A stretch of 64,000 bases of DNA from Desulfobaculum sp044987625 (GCF_044987625.1 NZ_JBJDSB010000001.1:434001-498000), one strand, 5' to 3'. Positions 55,200 to 64,000 are shown, counted from the stretch's first letter. Made by a program: numbers and translations. The notes: generated by a model from the sequence alone, not told the origin.

Positions 55200-56405
55200 A
55201 TGCCAACATACCAGTACACCGCCGTGGACGCCGACAACAAAAAGGCCAAGGGCTACATTGAGGCGGACAGTTCCGCCCGCGCCATGACGCTCCTGCGGGA
55301 CAAGGGGCTGACGCCGCTGAAGTTCGCCCCGGTAGCGGACAGCGCGGCGCCGCGGCGCGGGTCGCTTTTTTCGCGCCTTGTCCCGGCGGCGCGGGTGCGG
55401 CTGTCCGAATCGTTCTATTATCTGGGCATTCTCATCCAGAGCGGACACTCCCTCGCGCGCGGGCTGGACCTTGTGGGACGCATGGCAACGGGCAAAAGCT
55501 CGCGCATTTGGCTGGACATCCGCGACAAGGTGGAACAGGGCACCCCCTTTTCCAACGCCTTAGAGGATTACCCCCGCCAATTCCCGGCGGTGTATGTAGG
55601 GATGATTCGCGTGGCCGAAACCACAGGCCGCCTTGGCGCGGTGCTGGAACAGGTGGCCCGCAACGAGGAACGCCGGGGCGAAGTGCAGGGACGCCTTGCC
55701 ACGGCCATGGCCTACCCCGGTGTCATCCTGTGCGTGGGCCTTGGCGCGGTGTGGTTTCTGCTGGCCAATGTCCTGCCCAAGATTTCGTCCATCTTTCAGG
55801 CCTCGGGCAATGATCTGCCCGCCACCACGGCGTTTCTGCTGAGCCTTGGGCGGATGATGGAGTCCCTTGGCGCGTCGGTCCTGCTGGTTCCCCTTGTGCT
55901 CGCGCTCCTTCTGATGGCGGCGTACCGGCGCTTCCCGGCCATGCGCCGCGTTATTTCGCGGCAAACATGGCGCATCCCGGTGGTGCAGAAGTTTCTGCTG
56001 GCGCGTTTTTCTGGCCTGCTGGGGTTTCAGATTCAGGCGGGCATACCGCTGGTGCAGGCCATGGAAAGCTCCGCCCGCGCGGTGTCCTCGGCATTTTTGC
56101 AGGAAAAGATCATGGAGGCCCGGGCCGAAGTGGCGGCGGGCCGCCCGCTGGACAAGGTGCTGGAGGCGCAGGGCATCTTTCCGGATGTGTACATCCTCAC
56201 CCTTGCCTCGGGCCAGCGCACCGGCCAGCTTGGGCCTTTTCTCTCGCGCGTGACGGGCATCATGGAGCGCGAGGTGGACAACGTACTACGGCGCATCGTG
56301 GCGCTGGCGGAGCCGCTGCTCATCCTGTGCGTGGGCCTTGTCATCGCCTTTATTGTGGTCGCCATCCTTGAACCCATCTTCGACCTGACAACGCTGGTCC
56401 GCTAG
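55200..56405 (+). CDS. gspF: type II secretion inner-membrane protein GspF
   Basis: Protein of 401 residues with the GspF/PilC N-terminus MPTYQYTAVDADNKK and two repeated GspF domains (about 70-190 and 270-395). Each ends in predicted spans (VILCVGLGAVWFLL; LLILCVGLVIAFIVV). It is part of the inner-membrane platform of type II secretion, where it works with GspE. ATG 55200 gives the family start; longer readings lack it. It is transcribed opposite to gspE, gspD and gspC, an unusual split. Confidence 0.9.
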   Translation: MPTYQYTAVDADNKKAKGYIEADSSARAMTLLRDKGLTPLKFAPVADSAAPRRGSLFSRLVPAARVRLSESFYYLGILIQSGHSLARGLDLVGRMATGKSSRIWLDIRDKVEQGTPFSNALEDYPRQFPAVYVGMIRVAETTGRLGAVLEQVARNEERRGEVQGRLATAMAYPGVILCVGLGAVWFLLANVLPKISSIFQASGNDLPATTAFLLSLGRMMESLGASVLLVPLVLALLLMAAYRRFPAMRRVISRQTWRIPVVQKFLLARFSGLLGFQIQAGIPLVQAMESSARAVSSAFLQEKIMEARAEVAAGRPLDKVLEAQGIFPDVYILTLASGQRTGQLGPFLSRVTGIMEREVDNVLRRIVALAEPLLILCVGLVIAFIVVAILEPIFDLTTLVR

Positions 56406-56424
56406 CCCCCCTACAAACGCAACC

Positions 56425-56462
56425 GCGCCCGCATTCTCCGGACAGCCGGAAAATGCGGGCGC
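56425..56462. terminator. hairpin between convergent gspF and transglutaminase-like genes
   Basis: GCGCCCGCATT pairs with AATGCGGGCGC, extended by TCCGG pairing with CCGGA, across a short ACAG loop with minor mismatches. It lies between convergent stops at 56405 and 56487, so it may end both transcripts. The T-tract is weak. Confidence 0.6.
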
Positions 56463-56486
56463 GTCGGTTTGGGCGCCTCTGCAGCG

Positions 56487-58799
56487 TTATTGTCCGTCCT
56501 CACCCTCTGGCGGCGGATGGTCCAGCGTCCGGCGGACGATGGTCGCCTCGCCGGGGCGTACTGTGTGCAGGCGCAAGCGCAGATAGGGCTGTCCCGTCAC
56601 ATCGCGGCTTACCGTCGTCACAACATACCGCCCGGCGGACAGCGCCACATGCACGCTGCCGCGCTCCGGGTCGCGCCGCAGTTTGGGATTTTCCAGCCGC
56701 CTGATGTCGCCGTCGGACTTTATGACGGCCACGGCAAACTCGCGCCCGTAGGCCAGCGCGCTTTCATCAAGGGCGCGGCCACCGGCGGCAAAGCGGATTT
56801 CCAATTCGCCCCGCTCCTCGTACCACGCCTTGGCGCGGGGCTCGGCCGAGGTATCGCCAACGCCCGAGGCATGCTGGGGATACAAGGGCCGCCACGCGCG
56901 GCCGTCGTGGAATTCCACCCACGGCAGGTCGCGGTCCACGCGTGCGGGCACGCCGAGGCTCCGCAACGCCGCCACAGCAAAGACAGCTCGCTCCGCCTCG
57001 CTGGTCACAAGGCCGGACGCGGCGTTTTGCATCGGCGTCAGTGGCGGGCCGAGCACCGTATCCGGCGTTACGGCAAGGGCCGCACTGCCCCGCGCCACGC
57101 GCCGCGCCGCGCCAAGGGCCGACATCCCGCTGGAACCAAAACGCTCCGCCAGCAACCGCCGCCAATGCGAATGCGGCTCATCCGCCACGCGGCCACTGAG
57201 GACATAATCCCGGAACAGGTCATCCATGGCAGGATGCCCCGCCCGCTGCCACGCATCGCGCGCAAGGCGGGCCTCGGCTTCGGCCTCCTCGGGCCGCATG
57301 GCCACAAGATCCTTGGGGCTCATGTGCTCAAGCGCCTCGCGCAGGGGGACGGTGGGCGTGCTGGCCGCCATGATGATCGCGCGGAGCACCTCGTACCCGT
57401 CGCGCCCGGCGGCGCGGACCACCTCAAGGGCGGTCTCGCTGCCGGGCACACTGCGCCGCTGCATCACGGCGGCAGAAATGCCCGCAAACGCGCCAAGTTC
57501 GCTCATGCGGCGGGTTTCGGCGGAAGTTGTCGCCTCCTTGCGCTGGGCCTTAATGCTCTCGTGCATACCGGAAAAATGCTGTTCCACCTCCGCATAGCGG
57601 GGAAAGCGCGCCCAGCGCCCGCCCTCGGGCACGCCGCCGCGCGCAAGGTCAAGGTGCACCTGCACAGCTTCGTCCGGGGTGACCGAAGTCCATGCGTAGG
57701 CCACATGCCCGCCGCGCCCCGCGCCAATGAGATAATCGCCGCCGCCAAGGGTGATGCGCCCCTCGCCGTCCTCATCCAGCACCACCCGCGCCGCGCGCGT
57801 CAAGCCGCCGCCATTCACCACAAACACATACGCCGTGCCGCCGCCAAGAGGCCCGTCACCGCCCCGCACACTGAGGAGCACATCTCCGGGCGGAGTGTAT
57901 TCATGGGTGCGGTTATATATGTCGCAGGAACGCTTTTGGGCGTAGAGCGGCTCGTCCGACGGGCCATGGCCGTAGGCCGGGGCCAACACGATGGGCGCAG
58001 CAAGGGCGGGTTTCAGGAACCACCCAACGCCAAAGTCCGCGTCAATCTCCCCCGCGCCAAGGGGCCACCAGCCCCCGGCGGCCCAGACCTCAACCCACAT
58101 ATGGTTGCCGTCGTCATGCCGCCATGCGGGCACAAGGCATGGTCGCGCGGGAATGCTGAGCGACCGGCACGCCGCAACAAGCAGGGCCGAAAGTTCCTCG
58201 CACCGCCCGGCCCCGCGCGCCAAGGTATCCTGCACGCCTTGGTCGCGGCGCGAGGACGGCCCGTAGGCCGCGCGAGTGAACACCCACTGGTTCAGGGACA
58301 GCGCGGCGCGGCGCATGTCGCCGCTTAGGACGCCAAGGGGAGCCAGCGCGCTGAAAAATTCCCGCCGGTACGGCTGAACCGGCTCCTGCGTGACGCGGTG
58401 GGGGACGACATAGCGCAAGAAGATATCCCACGGTACGGAGGGTCCCCACGGCATGGCGCGGCGGGCGATGAAGGCGTAGTCCACGTGCTCGGCAAGGGCG
58501 GCCTCGTCCATGGTCATGGCGTCGGCAGGCGGCAGGTTGGCCACCAGAAACCACGCGGCGCGCCGCTGCCGGGAACCAGGCTCGTACCGGCTCAGAAACC
58601 GCCGCAGCTCCGGGGCATTGTCCCCGGCAACATCCAAAACGGCCCGGATGTTTTCCGCCGCCTGCTTGGCCCCGGGGGCGTCGTCGGGTATCATGGTCTT
58701 TGGGGCACTACGCCCCGCACACCCTGCACAAACGCACAACACCAGCACCGCAAGGAGCCGCGCCGGATGCCCGAGACACCGCATCGTCGTCCTGCCCAT
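56487..58799 (-). CDS. transglutaminase-like lipoprotein
   Basis: Protein of 770 residues. A signal ending CVCAGC points to lipidation at Cys27. The transglutaminase core has Cys200 in GRCEE, His233 in NHMWVEVW and Asp253 in GAGEID, the expected Cys-His-Asp order. Towards residues 595-640 a second copy seems present but degenerate: its Cys position is lost (SEAERAVF) while SLGVPAR and WVEFHDGRAW remain. Such domains act as proteases or peptide N-glycanase-like enzymes as well as cross-linkers; the real activity is unknown. ATG 58799 is preceded by AGGAGGG. Its 5' end overlaps the VanZ-like gene on the other strand. Confidence 0.8.
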   Translation of the reverse strand: MGRTTMRCLGHPARLLAVLVLCVCAGCAGRSAPKTMIPDDAPGAKQAAENIRAVLDVAGDNAPELRRFLSRYEPGSRQRRAAWFLVANLPPADAMTMDEAALAEHVDYAFIARRAMPWGPSVPWDIFLRYVVPHRVTQEPVQPYRREFFSALAPLGVLSGDMRRAALSLNQWVFTRAAYGPSSRRDQGVQDTLARGAGRCEELSALLVAACRSLSIPARPCLVPAWRHDDGNHMWVEVWAAGGWWPLGAGEIDADFGVGWFLKPALAAPIVLAPAYGHGPSDEPLYAQKRSCDIYNRTHEYTPPGDVLLSVRGGDGPLGGGTAYVFVVNGGGLTRAARVVLDEDGEGRITLGGGDYLIGAGRGGHVAYAWTSVTPDEAVQVHLDLARGGVPEGGRWARFPRYAEVEQHFSGMHESIKAQRKEATTSAETRRMSELGAFAGISAAVMQRRSVPGSETALEVVRAAGRDGYEVLRAIIMAASTPTVPLREALEHMSPKDLVAMRPEEAEAEARLARDAWQRAGHPAMDDLFRDYVLSGRVADEPHSHWRRLLAERFGSSGMSALGAARRVARGSAALAVTPDTVLGPPLTPMQNAASGLVTSEAERAVFAVAALRSLGVPARVDRDLPWVEFHDGRAWRPLYPQHASGVGDTSAEPRAKAWYEERGELEIRFAAGGRALDESALAYGREFAVAVIKSDGDIRRLENPKLRRDPERGSVHVALSAGRYVVTTVSRDVTGQPYLRLRLHTVRPGEATIVRRTLDHPPPEGEDGQ

Positions 58800-59627
58800 T
58801 CCGCCCTCCTGTGGCTGCTGTGCGCCGCCACGTACTGGCTTGCCGTCACCCTCGGGCACGACACGGCAAGCACGCTGTACGGCCGCATCTTTTCCCTGTT
58901 TGGCCGCTCGGTCATGGAGGCCGCCCTCCATGCCGCAAGCCTTGCCTTCCTCGCCCTGCTTGTACTGGCCCGCCTGCGCATTGGCCGTGCGCCCGGCCAC
59001 CGCGAGGTTGGCGCATGGGCCATCCTTCTCGCCCTTGTGGCCCTTACCGACGCGTTGCTGGTGGTCACCAATATTGAGCGCGTCCACTACCCGCAATACG
59101 CCCTGCTTGGCCTGCTGCTTATGCTGGCGTGTCAGGACGCCGTGGCGGCCATGCTGCTGGGCGCCTTGGCGGGGTGCGTGGACGAAGCCCTGCAGTACGC
59201 CCTGTTTCCACAGTACACCAAATACCTCGATAGCAACGACTGCATTTTGAATCTTCTTGGCGTAGCCATGGGCGTGATGCTGTGGCGCTGGGCCAGCACC
59301 CGCCCGGCGCGCGCCAGCCAGCCAGCCCGCGCCATGGGGACCGGACTGTGGGGCCTTACCCTGCTCCTTGGCCTGTGGGCGGGACTGACGGGCCGCCTCA
59401 TCCCCTACGCCGCGCCCGGAAATGACTATGCCGTGTTCCCCCTCATCGACGGAACACGGCATATGGTGCTGTCCTTTCTTCAGCCCGCGACCTTTTGGAC
59501 CGTGGCCGAATACGGCAGACGCTATCACATTCTTTCCCCGGCGTGGGGGCTGGCCGCGTTTGCGGCGCTGCTTTTCGCCGTCACCGCGCTGGTGCGCGCG
59601 GCAACACGCCGCGCTACAGACGCGTAA
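58767..59627 (+). CDS. VanZ-like membrane protein
   Basis: Protein of 286 residues with about seven predicted spans. ALAGCVDEALQYAL and YLDSNDCILNLLGVAMG match the VanZ signature, acidic pair then D-x-x-x-N, in spans and loops. The biochemical role of VanZ-like proteins is poorly known, though linked to envelope lipid or glycopeptide resistance. ATG 58767 follows AAGGAG nine bases upstream. It is flanked and overlapped head-on by two minus-strand genes: 33 bases with the transglutaminase-like start and 14 bases with the gspE end. Confidence 0.75.
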   Translation: MPETPHRRPAHSALLWLLCAATYWLAVTLGHDTASTLYGRIFSLFGRSVMEAALHAASLAFLALLVLARLRIGRAPGHREVGAWAILLALVALTDALLVVTNIERVHYPQYALLGLLLMLACQDAVAAMLLGALAGCVDEALQYALFPQYTKYLDSNDCILNLLGVAMGVMLWRWASTRPARASQPARAMGTGLWGLTLLLGLWAGLTGRLIPYAAPGNDYAVFPLIDGTRHMVLSFLQPATFWTVAEYGRRYHILSPAWGLAAFAALLFAVTALVRAATRRATDA

Positions 59628-61101
59628 CGCGCAGGACCTCCTCCACCGTGGTCCGTCCCTGCCGCACCAGTTCAAGCCCATGTTCCAGCATGGAGCGGTG
59701 CCCGCCAGCGCGCGCATACTCCTGAATGCGGTCCACGCTGGCCTTGCCAAGAATCAGCCCGCGCAGGCCTTCGTCCACGGGGAGCAGTTCAAAAATGCCA
59801 TGACGGCCCTTAAACCCCGTCTGCATGCATGCCTCGCACCCCTGACTCACCTGCTGCTCCACAATATCCTTCCCGGCCTCGCCAAGCAGGCGTTTGGTTT
59901 CTTCCTCAATGGGCCGGGGCGCGGCGCACTCGGGGCAGTTGAGGCGCACAAGGCGCTGCCCCATGGCAAGGGACACCGACGACGCCACAAGAAACGGTTC
60001 AATGCCCATCTCCAGCAGGCGCGTCACTGCGGTTGCCGCGTCGTTGGTGTGCAGGGTCGCCAGAACAAGATGCCCGGTGAGCGATGCCTGAATGGCGGTG
60101 CTGGCGGTTTCCTCGTCGCGGATTTCGCCCACGAGGATGATGTCCGGGTCCTGCCGCAAAAAGGCGCGGATGGCTCCGGCAAAGGTCACGCCCGCCGCGC
60201 GGTTCACCTGCACCTGATTCACGCCCTCAAGGTTGTATTCCACCGGGTCTTCCACGGTCATAATATTGCTGGCCTCGCTGACCAGCTCCGACAGCGCGGC
60301 GTAGAGGGTGGTGGTTTTGCCGCTGCCCGTTGGGCCGGTGACAAGGACAATACCGTGGGGCGCGCTCACCACCTGCCGGAACTGCACAAGGTCCTCCCCC
60401 TGCAACCCAAGGTCCGGCAGGGACAGGATGGTCTTGGACCGGTCCAGAATACGCAGGACAGCCTTTTCGCCCTTGAGGGTGGGCACGGTGGAGACGCGGA
60501 TGTCCACGTCCTTGTGCCCCACCTTCACGCGGATGCGTCCGTCCTGCGGGGCGCGCGTTTCGGCCACGTCCATCTCGGCCATGACCTTGATGCGCGCCAG
60601 CACGGTGGATTGCAGCCGCCGGTCCAACTGACGCACGGTGTGCAGAACGCCGTCGAGGCGGAACCGGATAAGAAAGCGGCCCTCGCTGGCCTCCACATGC
60701 ACGTCCGACGCGCCCTGACTCACCGCCTGCTGGATGACCTTGTTCACCAGCCGGACAATGGGCGCATCGTCGTGCCCCCAGCCAAGGAGTTCCTGACTGT
60801 CCGACGCGGCGTCAAGGTCGCCGTCCTCCTCGCTCTGCTCGCCCTCCTCCTCCCACAGGGACAGGGCTTCCTCCAGCGCGGGATAGAACGCTTCCTCCGC
60901 CACCACCTCGGTGCGCAGGCCCATACCCAGCATCCAGCTCAGGTAGTCCGCCTGCACAAGGGCGCGGTCCTTGAGCACCCACACGGTCACGGCGTCACCG
61001 TCCATGCCAACGGGCAGGAACTCGTTGCGCTGTGGGAAGGACAAATAGGCCTGCACCACGGTGTCGCTCAGGCTCTCCAGCCGGATGGACTGCTGGGGCA
61101 T
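59614..61101 (-). CDS. gspE: type II secretion ATPase GspE
   Basis: Protein of 495 residues. An N-terminal GspE domain is followed by the ATPase core, with Walker A GPTGSGKT at 256-263, Asp box and Walker B DPDIILVGEIRD, His box HTNDAATA, and a zinc site (Cys389, Cys392, Cys422, Cys425). It powers pseudopilus assembly on the cytoplasmic face with GspF. An acidic insert (about 84-95) precedes the core. ATG 61101 lies three bases after gspD, consistent with a gspCDE transcript. Confidence 0.93.
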   Translation of the reverse strand: MPQQSIRLESLSDTVVQAYLSFPQRNEFLPVGMDGDAVTVWVLKDRALVQADYLSWMLGMGLRTEVVAEEAFYPALEEALSLWEEEGEQSEEDGDLDAASDSQELLGWGHDDAPIVRLVNKVIQQAVSQGASDVHVEASEGRFLIRFRLDGVLHTVRQLDRRLQSTVLARIKVMAEMDVAETRAPQDGRIRVKVGHKDVDIRVSTVPTLKGEKAVLRILDRSKTILSLPDLGLQGEDLVQFRQVVSAPHGIVLVTGPTGSGKTTTLYAALSELVSEASNIMTVEDPVEYNLEGVNQVQVNRAAGVTFAGAIRAFLRQDPDIILVGEIRDEETASTAIQASLTGHLVLATLHTNDAATAVTRLLEMGIEPFLVASSVSLAMGQRLVRLNCPECAAPRPIEEETKRLLGEAGKDIVEQQVSQGCEACMQTGFKGRHGIFELLPVDEGLRGLILGKASVDRIQEYARAGGHRSMLEHGLELVRQGRTTVEEVLRVTRL

Positions 61102-61104
61102 GGT

Positions 61105-63198
61105 CTACTGCTCCTCCATGATGGGCGTCTCGGTCAGCGGCTTTTCTCCCACTTCGGGTGTGGGCGTGGGCGCGGGCTTGCCGCCCATGCCAAAGCTTTC
61201 AAGGCTTTCGTCCACGGAGTTGGGCGGAATCTCGTCCTCGTCGAGGTTGAATTCCTTGTTGATGGCATCCTGCACGCCCTGCGTCTGCTGGCGCGCCTCG
61301 TCCAGCTTGCGGCGGCTCAGTTCCATGGCGTCCTCGCGCGTGTGCACGATATGGGCGGAGACAAAGAGCATCAGCGTGCGCTTGACGGCCGACGTGTTGC
61401 GGCTCTTGAACAGCCAGCCAAGGAGCGGCACCTCGGAGATGCCGGGCATGGCCTTCTGCCCGCGGTCCAAGTCGTCCTGAATCAGGCCGCCAATGACCAT
61501 GGTCGCGCCGTCCAGAAGCTGAACCGAGGTTTTGGTGTTTCGCTTCAGGGTAATGGGCAGTCCGTCCGTGGCGGAAATGGCCGTCACGCGCGCCACCTCC
61601 TGATACAGATCCAGATGAATGAGGCCATCCTCGGCGTTGATGTGCGGGGTGACCTGCAACTTCACGCCGATTTCCTTTTCGCGGTACTGGTTCTGAGTGG
61701 TGCCGCCGTCGGTGATGTTGCGCCCTTCCAGCACAAAACGCTCCTCACCCACAAAGATTTCGGCCTCGGCATGGTCCATGGTCAGAATCTGCGGGGTGGA
61801 GAGAATGTTCACGCCCGTGGCTTCCTTCAAATAGGACACCAGCGCGCCAAGGGAGGGGTAGCGCACGCCGTCGTAGGTGACCACATCGCCCAATACGCCA
61901 AGGGTAAAGCCGCCGGGAAGCGCCGAAAAGTTCGGTCCCTCCGGGTCGCTCTCCAGCGTTGGGGCTTGGAAGGGAATCAGCGAGCTGTCGCCGGTTTTGG
62001 GGTTGTCAATAAAGCCAATGCTGGCCCCAACGTTGCTGCCGCCGCCGCCAGCCAGCCATTCCACGCCAAAGGACTGCGCGTTCTCAAGGCTGGTCTCCAA
62101 GATGAGCGCCTCCACAAACACCTGATCCAGCGGCCGGTCCAGCTCCTCCACAATGGCGTCCACCCGCGCGAGGAAATCCGGGTCGCCCAGCACCACCAGC
62201 GTGTTGGTATCCACATCCGACGACACAAGGAAGGAGTCTTCCTTATCCTTACCCGCCATGACGGAGGTTTTGGTCTTGGCGTCCTCGCCGCCCGCGCCCG
62301 CAGGCGAGGCGGATTCATCAAGGCGCTCGCCAAGGGACGAGAGCACATCGGCCACGGTGTTGGCCTTGGCATTGCGCAGGCGGTAAATTTTGTAATTGGA
62401 CGTCACGTCCTCGCCGGTATCGAGGCGCTGGAGCAGGGCCTTCACCTCATCCACCTGCGCGGGCAGTCCGGCAATGAGCACGCTGTTGGACCAGCCAAGC
62501 ACGTAGGACAGCGGCTCGTCGCCGCCAAAGCCCTTGGCCTTGAGGTCGCCGTAAAACTTGGCGATAACGCGCTGGGCGTCCGTGGCCTTGACCTTTTCCA
62601 GCGGGACAATGTCGTGCTTCCAATCCGGACGCGTCAGGGGGACGGAGTCCAGCACTTCCACAATGCGCCGCACCATAAGGCGCTTGTCGCTGATGAGCAG
62701 GGCGCGAGCCTGCGGGACGGGCAACGCCGCGCCGTAGCCGGGGCTGACCATACCGGCCACCAGCTCGCTGGCGGACTTGGGCTCCAGCCCGCCCTCCAGG
62801 CGGTAGAACACGGTGATGCGCTCGTCGTCGCCGCCGGGGCTGATGCTGGGATAAAGCGTGTCGCCAATCTCCTTCACCTGCCCACGCCGGACGATGTAGT
62901 GCACGTCGTCCTTGATGACCACATCATACCCCACCAGCAGCAGCATATGCCGCAGAATGGTCATCAGCTCGGACTCCGTGACCGGCTCCTTGGAATAGAT
63001 GCTCACACGCTGGGCGGGGATGCCCTCGTCGTAGACAAAGTTCTTGCCCGTGTAGTTGGCCACAAACTTGACGAGGTCCCCAATGAGGATGTTGTCCAGA
63101 TTGGCCTGCACGTCCGCGCCATCCTGCGCGGCGACCGCGCCGCACAAGGTCAGCACCAGCGCCGCGCACACCACGGCATTCCGCATCAGCTTGAGCAT
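61105..63198 (-). CDS. gspD: type II secretion secretin GspD
   Basis: Protein of 697 residues with a Sec signal (about 1-24), N0 and N1-N3 periplasmic domains (VDEGIPAQRVS-like N0, then VPLEKVKATDA, LRNAKANTVADVLSSL). The secretin core has LKEATGVNILSTPQI and VTPHINAEDGLIHL, and ends in VIGGLIQDD. It forms the outer-membrane channel for folded proteins. ATG 63198, just after a GTG at 63201, is preferred; AGGGGG lies upstream. The C-terminal tail after about 640 is acidic, with no obvious S-domain. Two to three sequons occur, in contrast to the surface protein. Confidence 0.93.
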   Translation of the reverse strand: MLKLMRNAVVCAALVLTLCGAVAAQDGADVQANLDNILIGDLVKFVANYTGKNFVYDEGIPAQRVSIYSKEPVTESELMTILRHMLLLVGYDVVIKDDVHYIVRRGQVKEIGDTLYPSISPGGDDERITVFYRLEGGLEPKSASELVAGMVSPGYGAALPVPQARALLISDKRLMVRRIVEVLDSVPLTRPDWKHDIVPLEKVKATDAQRVIAKFYGDLKAKGFGGDEPLSYVLGWSNSVLIAGLPAQVDEVKALLQRLDTGEDVTSNYKIYRLRNAKANTVADVLSSLGERLDESASPAGAGGEDAKTKTSVMAGKDKEDSFLVSSDVDTNTLVVLGDPDFLARVDAIVEELDRPLDQVFVEALILETSLENAQSFGVEWLAGGGGSNVGASIGFIDNPKTGDSSLIPFQAPTLESDPEGPNFSALPGGFTLGVLGDVVTYDGVRYPSLGALVSYLKEATGVNILSTPQILTMDHAEAEIFVGEERFVLEGRNITDGGTTQNQYREKEIGVKLQVTPHINAEDGLIHLDLYQEVARVTAISATDGLPITLKRNTKTSVQLLDGATMVIGGLIQDDLDRGQKAMPGISEVPLLGWLFKSRNTSAVKRTLMLFVSAHIVHTREDAMELSRRKLDEARQQTQGVQDAINKEFNLDEDEIPPNSVDESLESFGMGGKPAPTPTPEVGEKPLTETPIMEEQ

Positions 63199-63246
63199 CA
63201 CGTTTCCCCCTGTTCTTCCGCGATGTTGATTCTACCCTGCTTCCGT

Positions 63247-64000
63247 CTAGTCGATGTTCAAGAGAAAGGTCTTCACATCCTTGCCGCGCTGCACATCCAC
63301 CGTCACGGTGGTGCCGGGCTTCATGTCCTTGTAGGCCATCAGGAGCTTGTGCGGGCCGTCCATGCGCCTGCCGTTGATGCGGATGAGGACGTCGTTATCC
63401 ACCAGCCCGATGGTGCTGAGGATGGAGTCCTTTTTGATGTCCCGCAAGCGGAAGCCAATCACCTTGCCCCCCTCGCGGAAGGGCTTGAAATTGGCGTGGT
63501 TGAGCATCTGGGTGGGGTCCTTGAGGTACGGGGCAATCTTTTTGCCGTCGAGGTTCACAGCCACGGACTTTTCCACCGTTACCGGCGCGGGCAGGTTTTT
63601 CTGGTCGCGCAACTGCACGCGCTGTGTGTCGCCTCCGCGCGTCCACACCACGGCCTGCGGCTCCACGCTGGTGAGCTGCCAGCCCTGCTCGCTTTGCCCG
63701 GCGGACAGGGTCTTGAACTCCTGCCCCACCATGAACAGCCCATACGAGGGCTTGCCCAGCACGGTCCCAAGGAGCCGCCACGACGCGGGGTTGACCTTGG
63801 GCGCGGCCTGCTTGGGCGCGGCGGCCTTGGGCGCCGGCGTTGCCAGACCAAGGATATTGCGGTCGCGAATGTCCTTGATAACCCTATTCTGCTCCGCCGC
63901 GGAAGCAGGCACCGCCTCCGGCGCTTCAGGACGCGGCGGCACGGACACGGGCACAGCCCACCCGCTGACTGCATAGGCAGCGGCCAACCCCACAACAACC
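63247..64000 (-). CDS. gspC: type II secretion protein GspC, truncated by the window edge
   Basis: Partial protein of at least 250 residues. A hydrophobic anchor begins at or beyond the edge (LAAAYAVSGW). It is followed by a Pro/Ala-rich linker (APKAAAPKQAAPK), the GspC homology region with NILGL and LLGTVLGKPSYGLFMV, and a C-terminal PDZ domain (FRLRDIKKDSILSTIGLVDNDVLIRING). GspC couples the inner-membrane platform to the secretin. The reading frame is open to base 64000, so the true start is outside the window. The stop lies 48 bases before gspD. Confidence 0.85.
   Translation of the reverse strand, partial: VVVGLAAAYAVSGWAVPVSVPPRPEAPEAVPASAAEQNRVIKDIRDRNILGLATPAPKAAAPKQAAPKVNPASWRLLGTVLGKPSYGLFMVGQEFKTLSAGQSEQGWQLTSVEPQAVVWTRGGDTQRVQLRDQKNLPAPVTVEKSVAVNLDGKKIAPYLKDPTQMLNHANFKPFREGGKVIGFRLRDIKKDSILSTIGLVDNDVLIRINGRRMDGPHKLLMAYKDMKPGTTVTVDVQRGKDVKTFLLNID

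Noticed and set aside
51721..55287. Very long plus-strand open frame opposite the oligosaccharyltransferase genes
   Set aside because: Its translation is rich in His, Gln, Arg, Gly and Pro and has no domain or ribosome site. It is the antisense shadow of high-GC genes on the other strand.
58800..59750. N-terminal extension of the transglutaminase-like gene
   Set aside because: It lies opposite the VanZ-like gene, is low-complexity (Gly, Gln, His) and lacks a domain. The lipoprotein signal and AGGAGGG at 58799 mark the true start.
1..64000. CRISPR arrays, insertion sequences, tRNA or rRNA genes
   Set aside because: I saw no regularly spaced repeats, no transposase, no terminal inverted repeats around a gene and no cloverleaf or rRNA-like segment.

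Overview
This window comes from a high-GC, Gram-negative (diderm) bacterium. A type II secretion secretin, Tat and lipoprotein signals and undecaprenol-type sugar chemistry all point that way. Several PglB/STT3-type oligosaccharyltransferases beside a large glycan-assembly locus, together with GC near two thirds, would fit a Desulfovibrio-like sulfate reducer. That taxonomic guess is inference: no ribosomal or marker gene is present.

Layout. (1) About 1-34591, all on the minus strand: an almost unbroken run of some 24 genes joined by ATGA or TAATG overlaps or gaps of a few bases. It appears to start at one sigma70-like promoter near 34650. It holds seven GT2 glycosyltransferases (one a GtrB/Dpm1-like lipid-sugar synthase), four large multi-membrane-span GT-C-like proteins, a hexapeptide acyltransferase, a methyltransferase, two cobalamin-binding radical SAM enzymes, four alkaline-phosphatase-superfamily enzymes, CysD and CysN (sulfate activation), a small YVDPGT membrane protein, an FAD oxidoreductase of the UDP-galactopyranose mutase/amine oxidase type, an SGNH hydrolase and an AsnB-type amidotransferase. 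(2) 34784-43857, plus strand: a DUF2079-like membrane protein, two Wzx-like flippases flanking a large envelope protein of unknown function, and two GT4 glycosyltransferases, ended by a perfect-palindrome bidirectional terminator. (3) 43967-54978, minus strand: a secreted protein with 22 N-X-S/T sequons and a Cys-containing C-terminal sorting tag; a second operon with a DUF2304 protein, a Dpm1-like GT2, and three STT3/PglB oligosaccharyltransferases interrupted by one GT4. (4) 55200-64000: a split type II secretion locus: gspF on plus; gspE, gspD and gspC on minus; a transglutaminase-like lipoprotein and a VanZ-like membrane protein between gspF and gspE.

How it may work together (inference). 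Cytoplasmic GT2/GT4 enzymes build a lipid-linked glycan. AsnB, the methyltransferase, the acyltransferase, the radical SAM enzymes and CysDN could decorate it. Wzx-like flippases move it across the inner membrane. The two Dpm1/GtrB-like synthases make polyprenyl-phosphate sugars for the periplasmic GT-C enzymes. The three oligosaccharyltransferases transfer glycan to Asn. The sequon-packed secreted protein next door is the most obvious candidate acceptor. The physical joining of three apparently intact oligosaccharyltransferases to such a protein is the main discovery candidate here.
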